A DNA stretch of 64,000 bases from Chelonoidis abingdonii (lineage: Eukaryota > Chordata > Testudines > Testudinidae): contig NC_133771.1 of the NCBI RefSeq assembly GCF_003597395.2, positions 127,416,850-127,480,849 of the forward strand, written 5' to 3'. Positions within the stretch are counted from its first letter, which is position 1, and each line of letters begins with the position of its first letter. The notes below the pieces were generated by a model. That model saw nothing but the letters and a program-made list of their open reading frames with translations. It was not told the DNA's origin and made no database searches. A program made the translations under genes and the position numbers. Of the stretch, positions 25,933 to 35,930 are shown one piece after another.

Positions 25933-26519
25933 CAAACTCATGGAATAGTTTCATTAATCCGTCTCATTAATCCTTTTGTGTTTGTGTTAACCGTAATTAC
26001 ATTGCAATAGTTTTCTACTTGGCTAAAAGAGTAATTAAAAAAAGACAGAAACCTTCTATAATATACAGGGTTTGCACCTGAAAGAATTTTTAATTAAAAT
26101 ATTTTTGAAGGTGCTGAGATATTACAGCAAGAACATTTAAACTAAAATAGGAATTAAAAGAAGCAATGATCAAAACAATGCTGACAGAAGGGCTAAGGCC
26201 CTGACTTTTTTCAGGGTTGTTTGGCAGCTGTAAAGTGGCCTGGGCAATCTCTTTCAACCAGCCTACAAGATAGAGCTATTTGATGCAAACTGTAGACCTG
26301 AAGACAACATAAATTATTAGACCTGCTGTTCAAACGTTTCAGAGAGCTAGGAAGAAAGGTCATCGTAAGCAGTGGTACTTTACCAATATCTGAAGAAAGT
26401 GATGAATACCAGAGATGAAAGAATCCCACCTAACATAAATGAATCTTGTTTGTGGTTGGGCACTAACGCCATTTCATTGCAATATTTTGGTCATACGTTT
26501 TGTTAAATCATTTTAAATT

Positions 26520-27290
26520 GTTCTCTTACTGTGTCTGTTGCTACTTTTGTTCTCTTTTTTCCCCCTTTTTCCATTCTTTCAGCCCTCTTTTCCTTTCCCT
26601 CTATTTTATGTCTGCCTCTATTCCTCTATCTTTCAAAAGTCCGCCATTTCCTTTTTCTTTTCTTCTACCTTCACCCCCTCACTGCTCAGCATTCTTCCTC
26701 ATACTGCATTTTCTCTCTTCTTCCTCTAATCTCTCTGTTTCTTCCCATGCCTCTCACTTACTTTCTCTCTCACTTTCACATCTCGGGGCTGGTGTACACT
26801 ACGGGGGAAAATCGATCTCAGATACGCAACTTCAGCTACGTGAATAATGTAGCTGAAGTCGAAGTATCTAAGATCGAATTACTCACTGTCCTCACGGCGC
26901 GGGATCGATGTCCGCGGCTCCCCATGTTGACTCCGCAACTCCATTTGGGTTGGTGGAGTTCCGGAATCGATATAAGTGCGTTCAGGGATTGATATATCGC
27001 GTCTAGATGAGACGTGATATATTTATCCCCAAGCAATTGATTGCTACCCGCCAATACGGCGGGTAGTGAAGACATAGCCTCTGTTTCCATTCTCTCTCTA
27101 CTTCCCACCACCTCTCTCGCTTCAAATCCACTTTCCTCCTATGTCTGAGCACCAGTCATCTCTCCTGCTCTCTCTGCAGGGCCAAATCTACTCCCTCATC
27201 TAAATCTTACTTTTCTGCTCCCCTTTCTTCTTCCAGCTTCTTCTTCCCCACAGCCCCACTTCTCTTCTTTCTCCTCCTCCAACAGCCTCC
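26520..27290. repeat. Polypyrimidine tract (T/C-rich on plus strand), split by a mobile element
   Basis: Nearly continuous C/T sequence runs from 26520 to about 26780 and again from about 27085 to 27290. It contains TCTCTC, TTCTTCC and CCCCTT clusters. The element at 26787-27079 sits between the halves. The tract gives rise to several Ser/Phe/Leu-rich frames (115 and 153 codons) that are artefacts of composition. Confidence 0.8.
26787..27079. mobile_element. Multi-hairpin miniature DNA element
   Basis: The ends GGCTGGTGTACACTAC and GTAGTGAAGACATAGCC are inverted. Inside is a long stem (26813-26839 with 26849-26876) whose arms carry ACTTCAGCTAC and GTAGCTGAAGT. Two further stems are GCGTCTAGATGAGACG-like (near 27000) and ACCCGCCAATACGGCGGGT (near 27046). 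GATCGAT-type motifs recur (26812, 26903, 26967), giving a higher CpG density than the surroundings. I recall this arrangement as abundant in turtle genomes. Superfamily is uncertain because no clear target-site duplication was found. Confidence 0.75.
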
Positions 27291-28442
27291 CTAATCAAAG
27301 AGAGCAGCCTCTCTGACAGGAACCTTTCCTTGGCAATACAGTTTGACTTTATGATGATTTTGAGTGTACTGCAGCATGGAGCAGAAAAAACAGCTCAGCA
27401 GCAAGAAGAAAAAAACCCAGCACATAACTCCGCTAACTCTATGTTGCTGAAGAGGTTTCTCAGACTTGGATATGTGAGGATTCCCCAAGGAGTCTGGGGA
27501 ACACTCCCTATGACCCTGAGAATCCAAGGCTCATGATAGTGCAGATGAGAAATCTGAGAATATAGCTGGTCACTGACGATGCTGTGAGAAACTCGGCCAT
27601 CTTTCAGATCGTTCCTGCTCTTTACTGAATGTAGAATTAGAGGGAGTGAAACTAGATGGCTCCTACATTCACTTCTTGACTTCTCCTTTCAATAAGAATC
27701 AGGAAAGGTCAGAGCTGGGTGGGGGCACCTTAATTCCTCACAACTCAGGCAGCCAGCAGCTATTTTTAGAGGCTCCCTACCTGCACTAACCTAGGTCATG
27801 GAGCCTTAAGATCACCAGGGAGGCATCAAAGGAGACCTAGCTTGAGACCCCCTGATCTAATCAGTCTTTTTCTATATTATATAGAGCTCTAGGAAATAAC
27901 TGAAAAAATATCAAAAAGAACAAAAATTACTGAATGAATCAGTTTCAACTTATAGAAATGCTTTCAAGTTGCTGTTTTTTTAAGTTCCACTGAGAAAGGC
28001 ATCTTTTAAAAGGCCACGTAAAAATACTGCAGGACCAGATTAATGACTTTCGGAGCACTGCAATTTTCCCTAAGACTATTGTTGACATGAAATAAATAGG
28101 AAGTAAATTAACAAGGCTATCTAGTTAAATGTTATAAAGGGCAAGAACTTAAAAAAGAATGCATGTATAAATCTATCAAACTCCATAGTGGTATGCATTG
28201 TAACATCTGCAACCTCCTGAGACACTCCCTTTGTATCTGCTGGAAAAAAAAACTTTAGAAGAAGGGAAAATAATCCGGCAAATAAAAAAATTATACAAGT
28301 AACACCTGACATCAAAATTTCTTAACACTCAATTTGCCATGTTTCAAATTCCAGCAGAGAAGTCTCAGCCCTTCAAGCTTTGGAAGTAAATTCAGTTCCA
28401 CATAGTTTGCTATGTGGAGGTCTTCCCAATGAGACCTTAAAA
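27291..28442. other. No supported gene or named repeat
   Basis: Overlapping plus and minus frames at 27291-27536 are short and unrecognised. A minus frame at 28121-28315 has a hydrophobic run but no family resemblance. Confidence 0.5.
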
Positions 28443-28540
28443 ACCAATGACCCGATGTTCAGAGGTGCTGAGGACCGGTAGCTCCCGAAGACTTCATTGA
28501 GATCTGAACTTGCTCAGCCCAGATCTGTCTGCTCAATGGG
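28443..28540. repeat. Short foldback repeat (type gamma)
   Basis: GACCCGATGTTCAGAGGTGC then TGAGGACCGGTAGCTCCCGA, 'agacttcattgagat', 'ttgctcagcccagatctg'. This matches the left arm of 17932 and the order of 60600, with an eroded right arm. Confidence 0.55.
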
Positions 28541-28620
28541 AACAGCACAGATAGCACTACACATTCTACAAAAACATTACTATTACTGTTCTATACCTCC
28601 CCTGAATCAGGTACATTTCA

Positions 28621-28770
28621 GTGATGGGTGAAGCCATCCCTGCCACTGACTCTCTGCACAAGTCACTTTACCTCTCTGTATCTCAGTTTAACCACCTGTA
28701 AATTAAGGATATGGGATAATTACATCTCCTTTAAAGGGCTATTGTGAGACTTCAAGTGATCAGAGTTCGA
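28621..28770 (+). repeat. MIR-like SINE, 3' two-thirds
   Basis: CCACTGACTCTCTGCACAAG, TCACTTTACCTCTCTGTATC, TCAGTTTAACCACCTGTAAA, then GGGATAATTACATCTCC and AGGGCTATTGTGAGACTTCA follow the MIR order closely. The tRNA-like head is missing or unrecognisable. Confidence 0.75.
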
Positions 28771-29542
28771 CACTCAGCATTGGCTTTTGGAAATTCCACT
28801 GTCAATAGCTGGAAAATTCCTTGAGAACTTCCAATTAAAAGTGCTGTAAGAGTGCTCAATATTAGGGGTGTAATTTGTAAAATAGTTCGCAAAACTTTCT
28901 CCAAACCAAAGACATTTACATGTATTTTCTTCCTTTTTCCTACTGGCACAGCATGATTTTAAAATACAATAATGAAAAAAAATCCACCACTCCAATTCCT
29001 TCCTGGGACCATGAAGCCAGTGGACTTTTATGGTGGAGACTCGGCTAGCTAAGAACAGGCATAGCCACCTTCTTCTACCATTCCTGTGTTAGGGTCACAG
29101 ATGAGGGATAGGGGTTGTGGCTGAAGCAGTATAGAGTTCACTGGATACCTAAAAGATGCCAGGACCAGGGTGCTGGAAAATCTACCATAAAAGTAGAGTT
29201 GCAGTTGGCTTCTTTGTGTTCATCTTCCCCCCAGCTGCATCTGGTAGATATTTGGCACAAGTGAGAAACTGAGCCATTAGATGTGATGTCATTCTGGGAA
29301 GCAAAGCCCTAAGTGCGAAACTCTTTCGCAAAGGGGATTTTTTTTTGTAAAGGCATTAAAACTTGTTCCTTTAGTAAACTCCATAACTAGCACAGATAGT
29401 GAGCATATTCAGGAATAATAGGCTTCATTTCAAGACTGTATTCAGTTCTCTGATGCTATATAAAATTAACATGCTCTAAAATATAGGTACAGTATTGTTT
29501 AATTTTTTATTAAAAATACTGTTTTCTGTGTACAGGTATATA
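28771..29542. other. No supported gene or named repeat
   Basis: Two overlapping minus frames (65 and 73 codons at 28752-28995) are unrecognised. Confidence 0.5.
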
Positions 29543-30122
29543 CAGAGGTGAAAGTAAGCTGGTATGGTCCGGTACGGCGTACCGGCAAGACCCAGTACAC
29601 CGTGCTGGACCACTTCGGCTTCTGCGGTGGGGATTTAAAGGACTTGGGTTGGGGAGACCCAGAGGGAAACCCAGCAGGGAGCCCAGGGGACCCCTTTAAA
29701 TCCCACCTGCAGCTCCAGCGGCCAGGCTGGGGCTGGCATTTAAAGGGCTCCTCCAAGCTCCCTGCTGCGGCAGGAATCCCAGAGGAACCCTTTAAATTCT
29801 GGCGGCGGCCAGGCCAGGCAACAGGGAACTCGGAGGGGCCCTTTAAATCCCGCCGCAGCTTTGGCAGGCGAGCTGGAGCCAGCATTTAAAGGGCCCAGAC
29901 CTTCACAACGACTGGAGCCTCAGGCCCTTTAGTTCGCCCCGGGGGCTACCAGCCACCTCTGCAGCTGGGAGCCCCCCGGATGATTTAAAGGCCCTGGGAC
30001 TCCCAGCCACAGCTGGTGCTCCAGGGCCTTTAAATCTTGAGGCCCCGCCTCTTCTGGTTGAGGCCATACACCCCCAGGACTCCGGCCATACCGGTAAGTC
30101 CTGTGAGTCACTTTCACCCCTG
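29543..30122 (+). mobile_element. hAT-type non-autonomous element, 580 bp, with periodic TTTAAA modules
   Basis: It begins CAGAGGTGAAAGTAAGC and ends GTGAGTCACTTTCACCCCTG, an inverted pair. Flanking octamers GGTATATA (29535-29542) and GATATATA (30123-30130) match at 7 of 8 positions. TTTAAA occurs at 29634, 29695, 29739, 29791, 29842, 29885, 29984 and 30029, always inside GGGATTTAAAGG or CCCTTTAAATCC contexts. A damaged one lies near 29928. GC-rich segments lie between. Frames of 113 and 128 codons here follow the repeat composition and are not genes. Confidence 0.85.
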
Positions 30123-30149
30123 GATATATACAACATTTTTCCTAGTAAC

Positions 30150-30222
30150 TGGAGGTTCAACCCTGCAAACTCTTACTCACACAAGTAATTCTGTGGCAAT
30201 CAATGGAGGATTGGACCCTGTA
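30150..30222. repeat. Short foldback repeat (type alpha), partial
   Basis: GGTTCAACCCTGCAAACTCT, TACTCACACAAGTAATTCTG, 'gcaatcaatggagg', ATTGGACCCTG. It sits 28 bp beyond the 29543-30122 element. Confidence 0.5.
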
Positions 30223-30225
30223 TAC

Positions 30226-31005
30226 ATGCACATCATTCCTGAGCACATGTTAACTGTGGAGGAAGGAACAAATGTCTCAATGTTAAAAATGATCCATAAA
30301 GCAAAAAGCATAGTCCAGAAACCCTGATATTCAGGAACAAGTTATAAGTCTTCAAACAGAGAAAAAAAAACAGTTTGCTTAAAGTATTCTGGCTCAACCA
30401 ACAACATAAATTATTTTGTAGGTTTTTCAGTAAAATATCCTGGTTTCAACTTTATTTATTTATTTTTCATTTGTGTGTGTATATTCAAGCTAATACTCTT
30501 TAAATGGCTTCAGAAATGTATAAACACTATAATTTTCCAAATTCATTAATAAACAATTCAGTACAGTAAAACGACTGATAATGCCTACAAATGTTTCAGT
30601 AAAAATCCTAATGAAATTTGAACATGATTAAAAATCGTCCTACTCGTTTTCTTTTCAATCTTGTTAAAATGTAAATAGCTGTTTATTTTCTCCCCCTAAT
30701 TAATTCCATAGTGCCAGGATTAAGCCTTCTGAAGTAGAACTTAATAACAGAAAAAGGGAGGCTGCCAATACTAACATACGAAGATGGCCTTGAACCAAAA
30801 TTCTTATTTTAAATATTGCTGAATGTGGGGTGTTTGTTTCTGGGTGTTCAGATTCACACCATTATTCAAGAGTATTAGCTGTGAAATGAGAATAAAATTT
30901 GGATCTGCATCTGACAACTTGGAACTGCGCTTCTCTTATGAAACAAACTATGGTTTCCAAATCTACCTGTATCAATCTGTTCAGATCAGCAAAGGGTCAC
31001 AAATG
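30226..31005. other. AT-rich DNA with no supported gene
   Basis: No recognisable domain appears in the 61-codon frame at 30823-31008 or in the other short frames. Confidence 0.5.
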
Positions 31006-31070
31006 TAGGCCCTCATTCTGCAAACACTTATTTGCTTGCTTAACCTCAAACATGTGAGAGCAATCCCTCC
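31006..31070. repeat. Short foldback repeat (type alpha), left arm
   Basis: TAGGCCCTCATTCTGCAAAC, ACTTATTTGCTTGCTTAACC, TCAAACATGTGAGAGCAATC. This matches the 'gggcctgattctgcaaacactta' arm of the family. The right arm is not clear. Confidence 0.5.
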
Positions 31071-32142
31071 CAAACCCCACTTTTGCTTACGGGCACAATG
31101 TCCAGTCAAAATCTGGACCTAAATGTGTGTCCATAGAACAAGAGATGGACAAAAAGTCACGTTTTTCTGTTGCTGAAAACAAGCACTTATATGATATATA
31201 AAGTAGAGTGGTGGAATGGCTAAAGTTGATAAGGTCACAAAAACACATCACAAGTGGCACTAACTGGAACCCTTGTTGGCAGTCTTATCATAGAAGCCAA
31301 TAGGCCATGCAGACTGAATATCCCCAAAGGATACTTCTGTATTCAGGTCAAGTTTGAAACAGAGTGGCTGGGCAGGTTCGGAGAACTTTCACATCAAGTA
31401 ATTGTTTAGTGGATACACCAAGTACTTCCCAGGATGTCAATCCTGCATCTTTTTCAGGCATATTTTCTTAAATAATGGGTAAAGATGGCAAAGTCAGATG
31501 CTGCCATGGCTGCTCACCCACAAACTTGGAAAAAAATCAATAGCTGTGCAACAGTATCAAATTTTACTGAAAATATCTTTAACTGTTCCTGATCACAGCT
31601 CATGCCTATGTTACCCTTTTCTCCATATCCTTTCCTCTTTTTGACTTGCATGGCTATCCCACCGCACCAATCCACTCACTGCTGATGTTATTGTGTGAGG
31701 CCAAGCTAGTAAATACTTATTTTAAGTTACATAAAAAAAGTAAATTGAAGACATTTTTAATGCAACACTGATTTTTTTTTAAATCAACCTCCAAACACAT
31801 AAGCAGTCACGTCATTCGTGAAAAGGATGAATTTTCCAATAATTGTAGAGAAAGTATGGAACATGGAAATTCTTCTCAAAGTCCCTTTTACAATGATATG
31901 TAGACAAACACAAGCTGGGCTAAATCATTAGAGCTTCTTAATTTCTATGCATTCTAACTGCATTACCACTTTCTATTCCTTTCCCTCACATACACGGTAT
32001 GTAACTTGGAGATGTCCAGCACTACCTAACCCAATCAGGGTCTATGATTTTGAAGGCTAGATGATGTGTTACAAGCTAAACTTTACACTGACAGTGGCAG
32101 ACACTAAAAAAGGTTGTAAAACATTGGACTATAATTTTCATA
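31071..32142. other. No supported gene or named repeat
   Basis: No frame of 60 or more codons is present. AT-rich. Confidence 0.5.
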
Positions 32143-32144
32143 TA

Positions 32145-32331
32145 CACCTCTACCTCGATATAACGCTGTCTTTGGGAGCCAAAAAATCTTACCGCGTTAT
32201 AGGTGAAACCATATTATATTGAACTTGCTTTGATCCACCGGAGTGTGCAGCCCTGCCCCCCCAGAGCACTGCTTTACCATGTTATTCCAAATTCGTGCTA
32301 TATCGGGTGGCGTTATGTTGAGGCAGCGGTG
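32145..32331. mobile_element. TA-flanked miniature Tc1/mariner (Tigger-style) element, 187 bp
   Basis: The left end CACCTCTACCTCGATATAAC and the reverse complement of the right end CACCGCTGCCTCAACATAAC agree at most positions (17 of 21 over the terminal 21 bases). TA dinucleotides flank both sides (32143-32144 and 32332-32333), as for Tc1/mariner insertion. Inside are repeated 'gttatag', 'ccatattata' and CTTTACCATGTTATTC blocks that echo the ends. No transposase is encoded. Confidence 0.8.
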
Positions 32332-32333
32332 TA

Positions 32334-32922
32334 CAAGGATAAGACAAGTTAAATTGTTCTGATTTGGGGTTAGTTTTCACCACTGATCCCATTAGTCATC
32401 ATTTCAGCACAGTTCTACGAAGAAGCAACTTATACATTACAGTTTGTAAAAACAGATTCAGCCATTTGCATATCTCATTTGGATTTCTGCACGTCTTAAT
32501 TTCTGGTCAAACAATAGTACATTTGGATATCATTCCCTTATGTTGTCAATTCATTTTGGCATTATTCCAACTACATCTCAGTGTTCAGAAGACTACACTG
32601 TTGGTTTTCAGGATTTACTTGGGCTAAATTAAAATCCTTCAGGTTTAGCTATGGAATTTAACATATATTTTTGAGTGAATTTAAGGTGCTCTGTGGCAGC
32701 ATCCAAAACTAAAGTAACCGCACAATGCTAAAAACCTCACGAATTAATGTCCAACATCTAACCTCTCTTCTGTAAGCAACATAATCAAGAAGCTATCAAG
32801 AAAACAGTTTCCAGCATCACCTATCAAATGCCAGCATTCTGGATGTCTCTGTTAGTCAGTTATCTGGGCAGAGTACAATGCAGACAGCACCACTTGCTCT
32901 GGTGGATTAACTTCTCCAGCCC
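32334..32922. other. No supported gene or named repeat
   Basis: The 87-codon plus frame (32364-32627) lacks recognisable motifs. Confidence 0.5.
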
Positions 32923-32985
32923 ATAATCATAGAAACATAGGACTGGAAGTGACCTCTAGAGGCCAGCGGGCCCTGATTCCACAGG
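32923..32985 (-). repeat. CR1-type 3' tail fragment (minus orientation)
   Basis: AATCATAGAAACATAGGACT then GGAAGTGACCTCTAGAGGCC is the reverse complement of the CR1/turtle SINE 3' end (consensus style 'ggtcccttccagtcct...ttctatgatt'). CR1 copies are usually 5'-truncated like this. Confidence 0.75.
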
Positions 32986-33059
32986 TATGCTCAGAGCACA
33001 CCTAAGACCTGATAGGTGTCACAAAGGACAGCCAGGGGCAAACATGTTTGTAGGAGGTC

Positions 33060-33190
33060 TGTTTGTTCATCTGTGTTAGGGCACTCACCTGTGATGTGGG
33101 AGACCCAAATTCAAATGCCTGCTCTGCACATTCCAGTGAGTGCTGTAACCACTGGGCTAATAGATATTCTGAGGGGGTCCCTCTCTTGGG
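33060..33190. repeat. tRNA-like foldback repeat
   Basis: GTTAGGGCACTCAC (33075-33088) is inverted as GTGAGTGCTGTAAC (33136-33149), 12 of 14 positions pairing. Between them AGACCCAAATTCAAATGCC, followed by TGCTCTGC, resembles a tRNA T-arm region with a decayed B box. CCACTGGGCTAATAG follows. Similar sequences are frequent in turtles as I remember. It could be a tRNA-derived SINE pair or a DNA foldback element; I cannot decide between them. Confidence 0.5.
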
Positions 33191-33229
33191 TTTTTCTATA
33201 GGTCTGGGTTTTGACTACCTAAACAGTTT

Positions 33230-33376
33230 ATCTGGCTCATGCACCTAACTCCAGGAAAGGGTTCACAGCTGAGTATCTCAAGTGGAGGGAGGTGGCTACT
33301 TCTGACTCATCAGTCAAGTGCTTAAGACCCAGATCGATGAGCATTTGACTCCAAATACCTCTGAGGATCTGGGCCT
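33230..33376. repeat. Foldback repeat (type beta)
   Basis: CACCTAACTCCAGGAAAGGG at the left and CCAAATACCTCTGAGGATCT then GGGCCT at the right follow the family plan in which 'aggcacctaactcc' and 'aaatacctttgaggatctgggcc' lie in opposite arms. The centre is eroded. Confidence 0.5.
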
Positions 33377-34238
33377 ATGCTTTCCCCTTTCCTCTGCATT
33401 TTACTCACAGCGAGCTTAGGCAGCTCTCTGCTCAGCTTGCAGGTAACAGCACAGGAGTCTATCTTCCCATTGCATATATATTTAAGGTGGGCAAAGTGAA
33501 AACAAGGCAGAGAATGAGAAAACAAGGAGCACCAACCAGGTCAAATGAACAAGGGCTTCATTAACTCTCCCACTGCTCCCTAAGACACAGCTTGCCTAAC
33601 CTTTCACTGACACCAGCAGCAATACAGAAAGTAATGGTTTTTAAGCATGAACTGTTCTTGAGCCGTGTCTCCAATTCATTAGACACACATATGCCTCATT
33701 ACAAAATCAGGCATTAGTTTCCTGTTATTCTAGCTTTTTTTTATTCCATTGCCATAAAGCAAGTGGCAGTGTTCACTGAGCTTTTATAGCAGTAGCTCTG
33801 TTTTCAGGGAATTGAAACAGTTCTCTAGAGTGTTTCTATTGTTCTGTTGCATGAGAACATGAAGTAACTAATCAGAGAGGATGCTGAGGTAACAGCTTTT
33901 TAAGAATCACAAGCAGCAACCTCAAAAGAATTAGTTGAGCAAGAATATAAAAGTTAAGAGGACATTATCAGTAACTTTTAAGGGTAAAATACATTACAGA
34001 ATGTTACAGTTATACCAAAACCATGCTTTACAAATCCAGGAACTTCAGAGCTAAGGTTAAACTTTAAGACGTTTAGATTTCTTTTATGGTCTGGAAATGC
34101 ACATTTAAGCCACTTAAAAAGCATTAACAATCCAATTATGGTTAAGGCATTTTGGTGTTTAAGATCCCAGATTACACAATTAAGCTGCTTTTTAAAACAA
34201 ATATTTAATATTTTTTTTTTCTTTACTTTTTCCTCTTC
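33377..34238. other. AT-rich DNA with no supported gene
   Basis: The 67-codon minus frame (33322-33525) is unrecognised. Confidence 0.5.
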
Positions 34239-34491
34239 GGTGTGTCTTCACTAAAAAGAGGTTACTCTTAACTCCAGTTAAGTAAATGCAAGGTAAAATC
34301 CCAATGATGATAAGGTAGTTTGAAGTTTTCACAAGAGTTAACAAGTCCACATAAATCACAGCTTCACTTCCCCTCAAAATCTTTACTTTGACATGCTAAG
34401 ATATGAAAACTGCAACTACCTTGTTTTTTTTTCTAGGATTTACCTCATGTTAGCTTAAGTTAAAATACCTTTTTTCACAGTGAAGACCAAC
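34239..34491. mobile_element. Probable small hAT-style element
   Basis: The left end GGTGTGTCTTCACTAAAAAG and right end TTTTTTCACAGTGAAGACC form an inverted pair. Inside, GTTACTCTTAACTCCAGTTA and 'taacttaagctaac'-like blocks also show inverse symmetry. No 8-bp duplication is evident, so the boundaries are approximate. Confidence 0.5.
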
Positions 34492-35340
34492 GTGTCACCT
34501 CAGCAATTCAGTCACACCACTGCCACCATCAAGTCTTCTCTGCCAACTTTTGAGGGTTTATGGATGCAGAAGTACACATGCAAAACAACGATCATATCCA
34601 TTTATCCATCAAGTTATGTAAATAAATTTTCCTATTTTTGCCTCAGCCACTCATCTACTCCACCTGTTTTCATAACTCATAATAAACACATGGATATAGC
34701 TGATTCTGAGGCCCTGAGGCTTAGGGCCTTCTGACAATGAGCACTGCTGTTGATATTAAAAGTGTGTAGAGTGCATAGACAATCACTTAACATGTTCTCA
34801 AGTGTCCTTTTTCCAACATTTGTTTGAGGATCTCTCATCCCATCCCCACCGGAATGGCTTCTAGTAATGAGAACAATCTTAAGGATACAAGAAGATTTAA
34901 ATTATAGCTCAAGTTTGCACACACTCATGTTTTTTCCCAAATGTTCATGTTTTAGTAGAAATTTCCCATGCCACTGTAGAAAAATATCTAACTACCCTTA
35001 AAAACTAGTTATAATCTTATTAAAAAAAATTACTTCTGAGCATACTCAATAGCATGCTATGATTTTAGCAGAGCTTCATGAAGTTCTGCTCCCCACATTC
35101 CCTTGTTACATGCATGTATATTTTGTGTGTCATCTGTGAAGGTTACAGGAGAGGCCTGTAATATTTAATTATGTCCACTTGTTTGACTGTTATCATGTTG
35201 TTTGCTATGATTATGAGGGATTAAATTCCAGCAGGAACTGCATGTAGAAAGGAAAATGGACAATTGCTTCTGATAGTCCTATTCATCAATTCTTAATGGA
35301 CAAAGCAAGTATTCACCAAGAAGTTTTACTTTTGACCATG
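34492..35340. other. AT-rich DNA with no supported gene
   Basis: An 84-codon plus frame at 34480-34734 has no recognisable motif. Confidence 0.5.
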
Positions 35341-35344
35341 CTGA

Positions 35345-35930
35345 GTTCTAACTCCCCAGCTTGGCCCAGGAGAGGGGGAAATCCAGCTAGGAGACTGGAA
35401 CAAAGAACTTGAGCATCTAAAGCAGAGAGAGAGAGAGAGAGAGAGACTGCTGAGAAGTCAACTGAGCCCCAGTCTCCAGATGTGGAGTGTCTGGGATAAG
35501 CTAAGCCTACTTAAGCTTTAGATAATAAAGAGATGGATACAGCCTTTTTGTTGTGTTAAAACCTTTTATCTTATTCTGCTTTATTCCTACTGGTGGGAAT
35601 AAACAATATTTTGTTCTATAAAAGCTGTTTTGGGTCACTATTCACCTACTGGTTACAGCTCCCAAAAGGAAGTCTTGCAGACTCCGAACCATGCTGGAGT
35701 TGCTAAGCAATCACTGTTGGTACACACAGGATGCTGGTCTAAGAGCAGGAAAATTTCAGGATTACACCCTAGGATGGGTGAAGGCAAGAGACCTAACTGC
35801 TGACCAGAGTGCACTGAGAGCCCACAGAGGGATCCAAAGTACAGCTAGCCCAGTAACCGAGACACCAAGCCTCACAGACTCAGAGGCTGATGGAGGGACA
35901 GTTTGGATGAAGCAGGCTGTGAAGTAACTC
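35345..35930 (+). mobile_element. Possible LTR-like segment
   Basis: A polyadenylation-type AATAAA at 35598-35603 lies in a T-rich context (CTTTTTGTTGTGTTAAAACC upstream, GCTGTTTTGGGTCACTATTC downstream), resembling the R/U5 part of a retroelement LTR. A (GA)n run lies at about 35425-35446. Boundaries, TSD and internal coding region were not found, so this may instead be ordinary unique sequence with a chance signal. Confidence 0.3.

Noticed and set aside
26500..26992. 115- and 153-codon frames, partly hydrophobic
   Set aside because: They arise from the polypyrimidine tract (Phe/Leu/Ser codons) and run into a DNA element.
29499..29889. Frames of 113 (plus) and 128 (minus) codons with repeated 'PFKS/LKG' units
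   Set aside because: The units are translations of the TTTAAA modules of the 29543-30122 element; opposite-strand frames over the same bases confirm the artefact.
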